A stretch of DNA of 28,463 bases from assembly GCA_937884385.1 (NCBI GenBank), contig CALGCW010000250.1:1-28463 (forward strand). The letters run 5' to 3'. The first letter of the stretch is position 1, and each line of letters begins with the position of its first letter. Shown here in pieces: positions 1-8,600 of the stretch. Made by a program: the position numbers and the translations under genes. This DNA comes from an uncultured Clostridia bacterium. GTDB taxonomy: Bacteria; Bacillota; Clostridia; Oscillospirales; CAG-272. Below the pieces are notes generated by a model. It ran no database searches, was not told the DNA's origin, and saw only the letters and a list, made by a program, of their open reading frames with translations.

Positions 1-38
1 TGTGCTTTAGCGCAACACAATTTGCGCGAAATCTTGCC

Positions 39-111
39 GCGAAGCTCTACAAAAAGTTTTTTGCGAGCTTTTTTTCAAAAAAGCGAAAAATTTTTTCTTT
101 GTCACTTCTCC
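39..111. repeat. Left copy of a ~72-bp inverted repeat shared with the right edge
   Basis: The reverse complement of this stretch matches 28387-28457 with only a few differences, including an uninterrupted identical core of about 40 bp. The core contains TTTTTTCAAAAAA-like self-complementary sequence, so it can fold. It is intergenic, upstream of the penicillin-binding protein gene. A short GCGCAA/TTGCGC hairpin (10-15 with 22-27) lies next to it. It is probably a dispersed intergenic repeat. No gene is visible in 1-201 and I see no convincing promoter for the downstream gene. Confidence 0.8.
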
Positions 112-201
112 TCGCAATTCTAAATTCAAGAAAACACAATTGCATTAATAGCTTTTTCTGTGTCAATAATGATAAAAATAAATACCGAACGGGGAATTAA
201 A

Positions 202-2622
202 GTGAAAGCAAAAACGAAAAGAACGTTAAAGGTTATAGTCATAACTCTTGCGATAGTCGCCGCATCGATTGTTGCGGGCATGGCGATATGGGTAGCGAGC
301 ATCACGCGCGAGCCGCTTGATATATCGCTTTTTGCACTTGACAGGGCACGTACAGCAACTAAAATATACGTGATGCAGGAGGGTGAATGGACGGAATGGG
401 AGGAAGAGAGGATACTCGGAGAAAGGCAGTTCGAATTCGCACCGCTGTCCGATATACCCGAGGACCTAAAGAATGCCTTCATAGCCATTGAAGATAAACG
501 CTTTCTGACACATAAAGGCGTGGATTGGTACAGGACCGCGGGCGCGGCGGCAAACTACCTGCTCAATTTTGACACGAGATTTGGAGCATCGACCATTACA
601 CAACAGCTTATAAAAAACGTGACGGGTTCAAGTGAGATAAGTATAGAAAGAAAGATCCGCGAGATATCGTTTGCGCTTGAACTTGAAAAGAAAATGTCCA
701 AGGATGAAATACTTGAGCTATACCTCAATATAATAAATCTTTCCGACAATTGCTACGGTGTGCAGAGTGCGGCAAGAAGGTATTTTTCAAAAAGCGTAAG
801 CGAGCTTTCGCTTATCGAATGTGCGGCTATCGCTGCCATCACGAACAGCCCAAGCTATTATAATCCCATAACTCATCCGGAGAATAACGCAGAGAGAAGA
901 GAAGTCATTCTTTCCGAGATGCTCGGGCAGGGACTGATAAGTCAAAAGGAATATGAAGAAAACGCAAAAAAGGAGCTTATCCTTGCGCCGGATGACTCCG
1001 TTGTTAAGAGCCCCGTTCATTCTTGGTACGTCGATATGGTGATAAATGACATTATAGGCGATCTGCAAGCGAAGAACGGTATGACGCGCGAGGATGCTTC
1101 AGATCTTATATATGGCGGAGGGCTTGAGATATATATACAGATCGACCGCGATATACAAAGGACAATGGAAAAATACTATGAAAACGAAGCGAATTTTGTT
1201 TCGGGCGAGGGCGCGCAAAGCGCAATGATAATTATCGACCCGCAAAACGGCGATATTCTTGGAGTTGTTGGTGCAATAGGGGAAAAGGGCGGCAACAGGA
1301 TCCAGAACTACGCAGTTGATACGCTCCGCTCACCCGGCTCGACCATAAAGCCGCTTTCCGTTTATGCGCCTGCGCTTGAGGGCGGAATAATCACCTACGC
1401 GAGCGTCTACGACGACGTACCCTTTTCCTTTAACGAAACGGGCAGCGGTACGTATTCACCCTGGCCGAAGAATGCAAACGGGGTCTACCACGGGCTTTCG
1501 ACTATGAGCTACGCGATCGCAAATTCCACAAATACCGTACCCTTGCAGATACTCCGCCAGCTTGGGCTCTCGCATTCGTTTTACTTTCTGCGCGACCGTC
1601 TTCATCTTGATGAAATGATAGAGCAGGGGAAGGATTCTTCAGGCGGCTTTATCACGGATATGGATTATGCCGCGCTTGCTCTCGGTCAGCTTAATTACGG
1701 ACTCAGCGTGCGGGATATCACCGCGGCATATTCGATCTTTGCAGATAACGGATCATATCACGCACCGCGCTCCTATTCACTCGTTAAGGATTCTCGGGGC
1801 AACGTTATTCTTGAAAAGAACGCAACGGAAGAGCAGGTCATAAGCGACGCAAATGCGAAAATAATGACAAAGCTGCTTTCTGAGGTCGTGTGGGGAGGAA
1901 CTGCAAACTCTCTCACCGTAAAGAATAGGGTCGCTATTGCGGCAAAAACCGGAACTACGCAGGATAACAAGGACCGCTGGTGCATAGGATATACGCCGTC
2001 GCTGATCTGCGGAGTTTGGTACGGCTACGAATACCCAAAGGAGATACCGCGCTCCGAAAAGGATCACTTTCTCAATGCATTTGATACGGTTCTTACACGA
2101 ATCTATGAAAATGACGTGCGCTCCGCCTACCGTGACCGCAGATTTGAGAGCAGTGCAAGACTAATTGAAGCAGAATACTGTATGGATTCGGGACTTTTGC
2201 CGACAGATGCTTGCCTTGCTGATCCGAGAGGATCAAGAATAAGAACGGGATACTTTGAAAAGGGAAGCGAGCCAAAGGCCGCGTGTGACTTGCACGTTCT
2301 TGTGGAATATGACTACATTTGTGGCGGTGTTGCGACTGTTTTTACTCCGGAGGATCATATAGCCAAGGTGGGAATGCTGAACATCGAGCGCTCTTTCCCG
2401 ATGCAGATAATCGTTTCCGATGCGCAGTATGCCTACCGCACTCTCCCGCGCGCCTTGATGCCATCTCTCGCGCCGACCGAATCCTTCTTTTCCGTGCTTG
2501 AAACGAATAAAAGCTATTTTGGCATAAGCGCTACGAAGTCGCCGTATAACCGCCTTTGCGTGTCACACTTCACCTATTCAGACTTAATTTTCGAAAGAAA
2601 TCTGCTTAGAAATCAGAATTAA
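202..2622 (+). CDS. Class A penicillin-binding protein (bifunctional transglycosylase/transpeptidase)
   Basis: This membrane-anchored enzyme polymerises lipid II into glycan strands and cross-links the peptide stems. With the GTG start at 202 the protein is 806 aa. That start has a GGGGAA Shine-Dalgarno 5-10 nt upstream; an in-frame GTG at 160 and ATG at 169 lack one. A basic N-terminus is followed by one membrane segment (about residues 9-36). The GT51 domain shows the EDKRFLTHKG motif with catalytic Glu (E97), the GASTITQQL motif and the RKIREISFALELE block. The transpeptidase domain has the SxxK box STIK (S380), the SxN box STN (S442) and KTG (K582). Length and order fit PBP1A-type enzymes, and all catalytic motifs are intact. 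The gene ends at a terminator-like hairpin that overlaps the next gene's SD. Confidence 0.95.
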   Translation: MKAKTKRTLKVIVITLAIVAASIVAGMAIWVASITREPLDISLFALDRARTATKIYVMQEGEWTEWEEERILGERQFEFAPLSDIPEDLKNAFIAIEDKRFLTHKGVDWYRTAGAAANYLLNFDTRFGASTITQQLIKNVTGSSEISIERKIREISFALELEKKMSKDEILELYLNIINLSDNCYGVQSAARRYFSKSVSELSLIECAAIAAITNSPSYYNPITHPENNAERREVILSEMLGQGLISQKEYEENAKKELILAPDDSVVKSPVHSWYVDMVINDIIGDLQAKNGMTREDASDLIYGGGLEIYIQIDRDIQRTMEKYYENEANFVSGEGAQSAMIIIDPQNGDILGVVGAIGEKGGNRIQNYAVDTLRSPGSTIKPLSVYAPALEGGIITYASVYDDVPFSFNETGSGTYSPWPKNANGVYHGLSTMSYAIANSTNTVPLQILRQLGLSHSFYFLRDRLHLDEMIEQGKDSSGGFITDMDYAALALGQLNYGLSVRDITAAYSIFADNGSYHAPRSYSLVKDSRGNVILEKNATEEQVISDANAKIMTKLLSEVVWGGTANSLTVKNRVAIAAKTGTTQDNKDRWCIGYTPSLICGVWYGYEYPKEIPRSEKDHFLNAFDTVLTRIYENDVRSAYRDRRFESSARLIEAEYCMDSGLLPTDACLADPRGSRIRTGYFEKGSEPKAACDLHVLVEYDYICGGVATVFTPEDHIAKVGMLNIERSFPMQIIVSDAQYAYRTLPRALMPSLAPTESFFSVLETNKSYFGISATKSPYNRLCVSHFTYSDLIFERNLLRNQN

Positions 2623-2632
2623 ATCAAAAAAT

Positions 2633-2674
2633 GCTCCATAAGATGTAAAGAAAACCGTCTTAAGGAGCTTTTTT
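2633..2674 (+). terminator. Terminator-like hairpin overlapping the next gene's ribosome binding site
   Basis: GCTCCATAAGA (2633-2643) pairs with TCTTAAGGAGC (2658-2668) except for one A-A mismatch, and is followed directly by six T. This fits an intrinsic terminator for the PBP gene. The right arm contains the AAGGAG Shine-Dalgarno of the gene that starts at 2675, so the same hairpin would also hide that site in any read-through transcript. Confidence 0.7.
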
Positions 2675-3202
2675 ATGTATAAAAACAGAACGAATACCGC
2701 CTTTAGAGATGCGCGGTGCGAATACGGTCAAACAAATAAAAAAACGGTAGTTGCCCTGCCGGTGCTTCTCGTATTTTTGGGCATTTTCACGCGCTGGGTC
2801 AGCGGAAGTCCGATCCCGACCTTGCATTTCGTCGGTGCAAGAGATCTTGTCCCGCCCATCTGGCTGCTCGTTCTGCTCTTTTGTATATTTTATCTTTTGT
2901 CGGGTGTGGCTCTCGGAATGGTGCTGGGAAATCGCCTTTGCTCCTGCGGGGATAAAAAATACCAAGGCGCGATGTGGCACGTGATATCCCTAGCCCTTGG
3001 CTACGTATGGTATCCTCTATTCTTTTGTGCAAGACTATTTCTCGTCTCCGCCGTAGCGTGCGCCGTGTGCCTCTTTTCCGCTATCTGCGCCACGTTTTGC
3101 TATGTCCGCGTATCTAAAACGGCATTTTTTCTCTCCCTTTTGGCTGATGTGTACCTCATTTATCTCACCTTGCTCAATCTTCAGATTTTCTTCACAATAT
3201 AG
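2675..3202 (+). CDS. TspO/MBR (tryptophan-rich sensory protein) family membrane protein
   Basis: A 175-aa polytopic membrane protein with about five hydrophobic helices. The block GARDLVPPIWLLV followed by FYLLSGVALG resembles the PPxW...LYxLxGxA signature of the TspO/MBR family, and the final helix carries the LNLQIF end typical of that family (LN..I). Known members bind porphyrins or cholesterol-like ligands and act in stress responses; the ligand here cannot be read from sequence. The family assignment comes from motif resemblance and length (usual size 150-180 aa). The ATG at 2675 follows AAGGAG with an 8-nt spacer, and that SD is paired in the preceding hairpin. The gene ends at its own terminator, so it is probably a single-gene unit. 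Confidence 0.7.
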   Translation: MYKNRTNTAFRDARCEYGQTNKKTVVALPVLLVFLGIFTRWVSGSPIPTLHFVGARDLVPPIWLLVLLFCIFYLLSGVALGMVLGNRLCSCGDKKYQGAMWHVISLALGYVWYPLFFCARLFLVSAVACAVCLFSAICATFCYVRVSKTAFFLSLLADVYLIYLTLLNLQIFFTI

Positions 3203-3204
3203 AA

Positions 3205-3235
3205 AAAGACCGTGATTTTGTCACGGTCTTTTTTT
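3205..3235 (+). terminator. Intrinsic terminator after the TspO-like gene
   Basis: AAAGACCGTGA (3205-3215) and TCACGGTCTTT (3221-3231) form an 11-bp perfect stem with a 5-nt loop and a T run. It separates the TspO-like gene from the integrase. Confidence 0.9.
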
Positions 3236-3297
3236 GCGCAAGAATAAATAAAGCTGCGCTCCGAGTGGTGATAATATATCTACCCGCCGCGTGCAGT

Positions 3298-3326
3298 TTT
3301 GCATTTTTTTGCAAAATTGGTATACT
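3298..3326 (+). promoter_or_regulatory. Predicted promoter of the tyrosine recombinase gene
   Basis: TTTGCA (3298-3303), a 17-bp spacer and TATACT (3321-3326), with an extended -10 TGG just before it. Transcription would start near 3333, so the transcript would begin with the imperfect 12-bp hairpin 3333-3344/3349-3360 (loop ATTC), which precedes the SD at about 3370. Confidence 0.5.
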
Positions 3327-3386
3327 AACTAATTGGTATCGGTCATTCGATCGGCACCAAAATTCAAAAAAAGGAGAGAAAACCAT

Positions 3387-4319
3387 ATGAATTACGGCGA
3401 ATGGCTTCACACCTGGCTTGAGATGTATGTCAAGCCAACGGTGAAGAAAAAGACTTACGTGAATTATTACAACGTAATAATGACACACATTTTACCAAGC
3501 CTTGGAAAGCACGAATTTGAGGAGCTGACCTTTTCCGTTTTGCAGAACTACGTGCTTGAGCTGACGGAGAACGGCAATAAGCTCACCGGTGCGGGACTTG
3601 CGCCAAGCACCGTGGGACTTATCGTAAGCATCCTTCAGAAATCACTGCGCTTTGCGGTGGAGGTCGGCGTTGCGGAACGTCAATTTTCAGATCACATAAA
3701 GCGCCCAAGAGTCAGTGAAAACAAGACCGAATGCTTTTCCGTGGCTGAGCAGCACAGGATCGAAGCCGAGATTCTGTCAAAGCCTCCGAACAAAAAGCTT
3801 GGAATATTGCTTTGTCTTTACACAGGTGTAAGGATTGGCGAGCTACTCGCGCTGAAATGGAGCGACGTAGACCTGCAAAGCAAGACCATCACCGTCCGCG
3901 CAACGTGCAGAGACGGCTACCCCGATGGCATACTGACGAAAATTCTGGATTCACCAAAAACGGCGAGCTCGCGTAGAATGATACCGATCCCCAAGCAGAT
4001 CGTTCCTCATCTGCGCGCGCTGAAGAAGGGAAGTAAGAGCGAGTACGTCATATCGAACCCCGGCGGCGAGATAGTATCTGTGCGATCGTACCAAAAGCTG
4101 TTTGAAACCATGCTGGCTCGGCTTGGTATCCCGCGCAAATGCTTTCACACTCTTCGCCACACGTTTGCGACGCGCGCGCTGGAGTGCGGAATGGACGTCA
4201 AAACGCTGTCCGAGATACTCGGTCACAAGAGCCCGAACGTGACACTGAACCGCTATGCTCACTGTATGTTGGAGCACAAAACGGCGATGATGAACCGTGT
4301 AGGTATGCTTTTGAAGTAA
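3387..4319 (+). CDS. Tyrosine-type site-specific recombinase (phage integrase family)
   Basis: A 310-aa DNA strand-exchange enzyme. The ATG at 3387 follows AAGGAGA at good spacing; an in-frame start at 3333 would fall in the leader hairpin. Residues about 1-95 form the SAM-like core-binding domain. The catalytic domain shows all the active-site residues: R149 in TGVRIGELLAL, K191 in SPKTASSRR, H254 and R257 in HTLRHTFATR, H280 in LGHKSPNV, and the nucleophile Y290 in NRYAH. It therefore looks active. No excisionase, relaxase or phage gene is nearby, and no pair of att sites could be linked to it. It could be a remnant of a mobile element or a resident DNA-inversion/integration enzyme; XerC/D is less likely because the N-terminal region and context differ. 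Confidence 0.9.
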   Translation: MNYGEWLHTWLEMYVKPTVKKKTYVNYYNVIMTHILPSLGKHEFEELTFSVLQNYVLELTENGNKLTGAGLAPSTVGLIVSILQKSLRFAVEVGVAERQFSDHIKRPRVSENKTECFSVAEQHRIEAEILSKPPNKKLGILLCLYTGVRIGELLALKWSDVDLQSKTITVRATCRDGYPDGILTKILDSPKTASSRRMIPIPKQIVPHLRALKKGSKSEYVISNPGGEIVSVRSYQKLFETMLARLGIPRKCFHTLRHTFATRALECGMDVKTLSEILGHKSPNVTLNRYAHCMLEHKTAMMNRVGMLLK

Positions 4320-4342
4320 TTTTTTTAAAAAAACAGAAAAAA

Positions 4343-4368
4343 TAAAAAATCGACAGATCGCTCTGTCG
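4343..4368 (-). terminator. Intrinsic terminator of the minus-strand small RNA
   Basis: A 7-bp perfect stem (4351-4357 with 4362-4368) with a 4-nt loop. On the minus strand it is followed by ATTTTTTATTTTTT. On the plus strand it is followed by AAAAACCC, so it would not end integrase transcription in the usual way. Confidence 0.7.
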
Positions 4369-4427
4369 AAAAACCCGCAAACCCTTGCGCATCAGTACGT
4401 ACAATATACTATAGTGCGCCCTTTGAC
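4343..4427 (-). ncRNA. Candidate small RNA (~85 nt) between integrase and zinc-ribbon gene
   Basis: A consensus minus-strand promoter (4434-4462) predicts a start near 4427. A stem-loop with perfect arms CGACAGA (4351-4357) and TCTGTCG (4362-4368) is followed, reading leftward, by a T-rich tract, which fits an intrinsic terminator. The RNA between them can form a GCGCA/TGCGC stem enclosing AGTA/TACT pairs. No coding frame of useful size lies in it. It ends just before the integrase stop codon, so it is not a long antisense RNA. Its family is unknown to me. The same DNA could instead be a leader or attenuator whose gene has been lost. Confidence 0.5.
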
Positions 4428-4593
4428 AGGAGTATTATAGCACTTTTTTGTCCATTTGTCAACTACAGTTGAGAAAAATGTGCCGTTTGAGATCTCAAAA
4501 TCTCTCTAAAAAGCTTGATTTTTGTAAAAAAATAGAAAATGTAGTACATACAATAGTATAAAGTGCGCCCCGACAGTGATAAAACACTTCGAT
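4395..4593. repeat. Diverged direct repeat around the small-RNA promoter
   Basis: 4395-4450 and 4541-4593 are similar: both read GTAC(G/A)TACAATA...TA..GTGCGCCC...GACAG...ACTT. The right copy has lost the -10 sequence found in the left copy. Between them lies a perfect 14-bp palindrome, TTTGAGATCTCAAA (4486-4499). The stretch 4320-4628 has no gene; it holds this repeat, the small RNA, the palindrome and the hairpin before the zinc-ribbon gene. Confidence 0.6.
4434..4462 (-). promoter_or_regulatory. Consensus minus-strand promoter with a dyad over the -35
   Basis: Reading leftward: TTGACA (4462-4457), a 17-bp spacer and TATAAT (4439-4434), a perfect sigma-A match. The -35 overlaps the dyad TCAACT-GT-AGTTGA. 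The block 4457-4480 matches 20 of 24 bases of the same region of the giant-pilin promoter at 11801-11824. Confidence 0.8.
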
Positions 4594-4614
4594 GAAATAG
4601 AGATTATTTCATCG
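4590..4614 (+). promoter_or_regulatory. Leader hairpin just upstream of the zinc-ribbon gene's SD
   Basis: CGATGAAATA (4590-4599) and TATTTCATCG (4605-4614) form a perfect 10-bp stem with loop GAGAT, ending 4 nt before the AAGGAGGG Shine-Dalgarno. It has no T run, so it is not a standard terminator. It could stabilise the mRNA or be a protein or RNA target. Confidence 0.5.
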
Positions 4615-4628
4615 GGCAAGGAGGGACT

Positions 4629-5492
4629 ATGACGTTAGCTGAATGGATGGAAGACCATCCTGCGCTGTATAGCGAATGGCATGGCGAAGCTAATGCAGGG
4701 GTCTCCTTGGAGAGTGTTTCATCCGCCAGCAGAAAAAAGGCGTGGTGGCAATGCGAACGCGGCCACGTGTGGGAGGCGGCGATATACAGCCGTACCCAAG
4801 GCGGCAGCGCCTGCCCCTACTGTTCGGGGAAAAGGGTGATCGAGGGTGAAAACGACCTCGCCACACGGTTCCCGGGCGTTTTGGCGATGTGGGACGCAGA
4901 GAAAAACGAAAAGCTCCTGCCCTCGCGCATATTCGGCGCATCGCATAAGGTAGTCTGGTGGAAGTGCGAAAGCGGCCATTCGTGGCAAGCGCGCGTGGAC
5001 TCAATGACACTGCTGCAAAGCGGCTGCCCCTATTGCAAGGGCAAAAAGGTCGCCGCAGGCTTCAACGACCTTGCAACGACCGAGCCGAAGGTGGCAGAGC
5101 AGTGGAACGCACAGCTCAACGAGATGAGCAGCGACTCCGTCACGCGCGGCAGCAAGAAAAAGGCGTGGTGGACGTGCGAGAGGGGTCACACCTGGCAAGC
5201 GCAGATACACACGCGAAGCGGCAAAGCGCAGGCAGAATGTCCCTATTGTCGCAACCGACGGGTCCTTGAGGGCTTCAACGACCTTGCAACGACCGACCCG
5301 GGCTTGGCAGAGCAGTGGTGTGACGAGCTAAACGGCGCACTCAAGCCCACGGACGTTATGAGGGGAATGCACCGCAAGGTGTGGTGGAAATGCAACGAGG
5401 GCCACGTTTGGGAGGCATACCTGTTCGCTCGTTCGAAGGAAAACGGCACAGGCTGTCCCATCTGCTCCGGCAGATACAAAAAACGCGCCTGA
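4629..5492 (+). CDS. Four-repeat zinc-ribbon protein (PF14311/DUF4379-like)
   Basis: A 287-aa soluble protein built from four ~70-aa repeats. Each has WWxCxxGHxW, then CPxC about 15-17 residues later, then a linker G.NDLAT..P..A.QW. The putative zinc ligands are C42/H46/C62/C65, C113/H117/C133/C136, C183/H187/C204/C207 and C255/H259/C276/C279. The pattern matches the 'probable zinc-ribbon domain' family DUF4379, which in other bacteria is often joined to nuclease-like domains; none is present here. The spacing suggests nucleic-acid binding, but this is inference. The start has an excellent SD (AAGGAGGG, about 4 nt before the ATG). GC content is higher than in the pilin genes downstream. It sits beside the integrase, so it may be accessory DNA. 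No terminator is obvious after it. Confidence 0.8.
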   Translation: MTLAEWMEDHPALYSEWHGEANAGVSLESVSSASRKKAWWQCERGHVWEAAIYSRTQGGSACPYCSGKRVIEGENDLATRFPGVLAMWDAEKNEKLLPSRIFGASHKVVWWKCESGHSWQARVDSMTLLQSGCPYCKGKKVAAGFNDLATTEPKVAEQWNAQLNEMSSDSVTRGSKKKAWWTCERGHTWQAQIHTRSGKAQAECPYCRNRRVLEGFNDLATTDPGLAEQWCDELNGALKPTDVMRGMHRKVWWKCNEGHVWEAYLFARSKENGTGCPICSGRYKKRA

Positions 5493-5575
5493 CCGCGCAC
5501 CAAAATGAAGTAAACCGCGACCATTAATTTGGCACGTTTACATAGAAAACAAAAAAACAAAAATCCCGCGCAGAA

Positions 5576-5634
5576 AAGCAACCCCAGCCTCCTTTGTGTA
5601 AAGGGAGGTGAGCGCAACGCGCTCGGAGGGATTG
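5576..5634 (+). repeat. Palindromic intergenic repeat, left copy (flanks the pilin locus)
   Basis: It begins GCAACCCCAGCCTCC and contains two adjacent hairpins: CCTCCTTT/AAAGGGAGG (5588-5608) and GAGCGC/GCGCTC (5610-5624). An inverted relative lies at 16782-16838. It is intergenic, upstream of the first giant pilin, whose promoter I could not identify. Confidence 0.55.
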
Positions 5635-5676
5635 TGAAATACGCGGAGAAAAAACACATTACGGAGGAAAAAAGTA

Positions 5677-8600
5677 ATGAACACAATGAAAAGAAAGGGT
5701 TTTACCCTTGTTGAGTTGCTGGTCGTTATAGCGATTTTGGCTATCCTTGCGACGGTTTCCGTTGTTGGATATACCTCTTTTATTGAGAGAGCACACGTAT
5801 CCAATGACCAGACAATGGCAGACCAGCTCAACAGTTTCCTCACTGCTCTTAAGGCAGATTCTGACGGAGAGTATTATGAGGAATTGAAAGGTGACATCAC
5901 AGCTGATAACGTGACAGAAATTACTAACCACATTCTTATTGAAAGTGGTGCTAATTCTCTTCTCCCTGAAGCTGAGAATTATGGCTACCATTTCTATTTT
6001 GACTTGGATGAACAGAAGTATGTAGTACTTCATGATGATGATGCAATTGATGTTCCTTCAGGCGTAGATATTTTCCTTAAACCTACTGCTGCTGACAAGT
6101 TGGGTCTTAACTCCTTGTCTGCATCCAACTGCTTTACAAAAGATGGACGTTATTGTTTAGTAGACACAGAAAGCAATTGGGGCAAACTTATTGGTAGATA
6201 TAACGAGGTTACATCTTTGGAAGATTTGCAGAGTCTCTATGACGAAGCTCAGGCAATGACAACTGAGAAAAATGTAGCTATTCCCGGTTTTGCATTTTTG
6301 ATTGAGACTACTACATTTATTACTGAAAACGGTAACCTTGTTGTTAAAGTTGATTCAACTCATCATACATTCGTTGTTCAAAAGGAAGCATCTGAGAAGG
6401 AAGATGGCACAAAGAATGTATATAATCTCGCGGGTACAATGGCTGACTTGTTTGACAATGATGTTACAATCAGTGTCTCCAACCCCCTTTTCACCCCCGA
6501 TGATTCTGAAAGAGAATATGTAATCGAACTTCCTGAAGATGTTGCATATATTTCTCCTAACTTTGCTAACGTTCCTAATCCCGATAAGACAGTTACTAAC
6601 GAAGACGGTACCACTTCTGACGTTCCCACTTATGTCGTAGTAATTGTTATCAATAAAGAAACTGCTGAAGAGATTGAAAAAATCGTAGAAGTTGGCATGG
6701 ATTCTAACGGCGTTAAGCTTGAAAACAGCACTGGCGAAGATGTCACAGTTACTGATACTCAGATTATTGTGGGCGATGAGACGCTTGAAATCAAGGAAAA
6801 GAATACAGTAGTAGACTTCAAGATTTCTGTTTCAAACTCCAACCAGAATAAAGTAAACGCTGCTGAAAGCTCAGCACATATTGCTTGGGATGGCAAGACA
6901 TTTACACTTTCTGCAAGCGATTTCAAGAGCAGTGTTGCAGGTCAGACTGTTTCCTCACAGGCAGTATCTTGGACTCTCGTTTCAGCTACAGGTGCAGATA
7001 ATGCGGTTGATTATTCTAAGTATGTATCTTTGGCAGATGGTGTTTTGACACTTAAGGCAGACGAAACAACTGGTTTGGCTCCCGAGATTAACGAAATTGT
7101 AGTTAAGGCAACTGCCGCTTCCGGTGGTCACGAAGAAACTTATACTCTTAAAGTTGTTCGTGTAACTGGTGTATCCGGTTTGAAGTTGGGAACAGAATCC
7201 GTTCAATTTGGTACAGAGATTGCGCTTGGTACAGGATCTACCGCAACACCTTACACCTTGAGTACATCTGGCGCGGTATATAATTATAATCATTCAAATC
7301 ATGGCGTAACATTGAATCAGACAGCAACACTTGTTGCAAATGAGACATTTATTGTTGCAGCAGACGGCTTAACATTTACTCTTAAGAGTGGTGATGAGCT
7401 CACAACTGCAAAAGAACTTGCTGTAAAAATTGGTGACTATTATAGCAACAACTTGTTGATTTCTATGTATAACACAGATGCACTTACATTCCGTGTTAAT
7501 ACAAACAGCTCTAAGATCAAATTTGTAGGTGATGCTAATGCAATCACAATTGCTGATTTGTTTGTACATAATACTTCAATGGATATTCCTGATGATGCTC
7601 AGGTTTGGTTCATGAAGGATTTTGCAGATACAATTACAAAACCCGGTATTGTTTCTGCTACAGGATTCTCACCTAGTGGTGATGATGATAACTCCGAAGA
7701 TATGCTCATGAAAGTTGAGTTGAATGACGGTAATGACTGGGGAAACACAGAAATTCAGTTCCAGAAGGGTGGAACTTATGCAGAACATCCTACTGTTCAA
7801 GTAATTATTGTAATTCCATACGGAACAGACGCTGACGGAAAAGCCCAATATCGTTGTATTTCTGAAGTACGCACAGTAGAAATCGTTGCCGCTAAGAATA
7901 TTAAAACTTGGGCTGACTTGGCAGGCACTGCCGATACCCCTGTAGCTTCCACAAATACAAGCATTGTATTCCTTAACGATATTACAATGCCCTTAATAGA
8001 AGGTGAAGTAACATATAATACGTCCGTAATAGGAGGATCGGCAACAATGACCGCTCCTTTAGGTGAATTGAATATTTCAGGTGGTGCGACTCTTTACGGA
8101 AACTATTTTACGTTTGATATTACAAATGGCTTAATTACGGGACAGGAAGGTATAATCACAGTTATAGGAGGACACCTTAGAGATGTAAAGATTGTGGGAA
8201 GAGTATACCCAGAATTTGGACCAAGAGTTGGAATGAAGTGGGGTACTAACGCAGTCAAGGCACAGGACGGAGCAACTATTACTAACTGCTATATTTCCAA
8301 CACTCGTGCGCCGATAAGAGTATCTGGCAATGTTACTATTGAAGACACGGTATTTTTTGGAGGTAGATATGCAAATATTTGCGCAACCAATGGTACAACA
8401 ACACTTAAAGGCAATGTAATCACTATAAACCAACCTTACAATAATCCTAATGATGATGTTCCAAACTCAGTTGTGGGTGTTGGTATTAGTATTTGGTATG
8501 AACACTCTAACACAATTACGATAGAAGGCACATTAACTCAGTATAACTTTATTTCAGGAAATGAATATGATAACTTGCCATCTGTAAGTACAGGTTTAAC

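Noticed and set aside
2319..2501. Short overlapping frames inside the PBP gene and similar frames opposite other genes
   Set aside because: They are out-of-frame shadows of well-supported genes with no start signals of their own.
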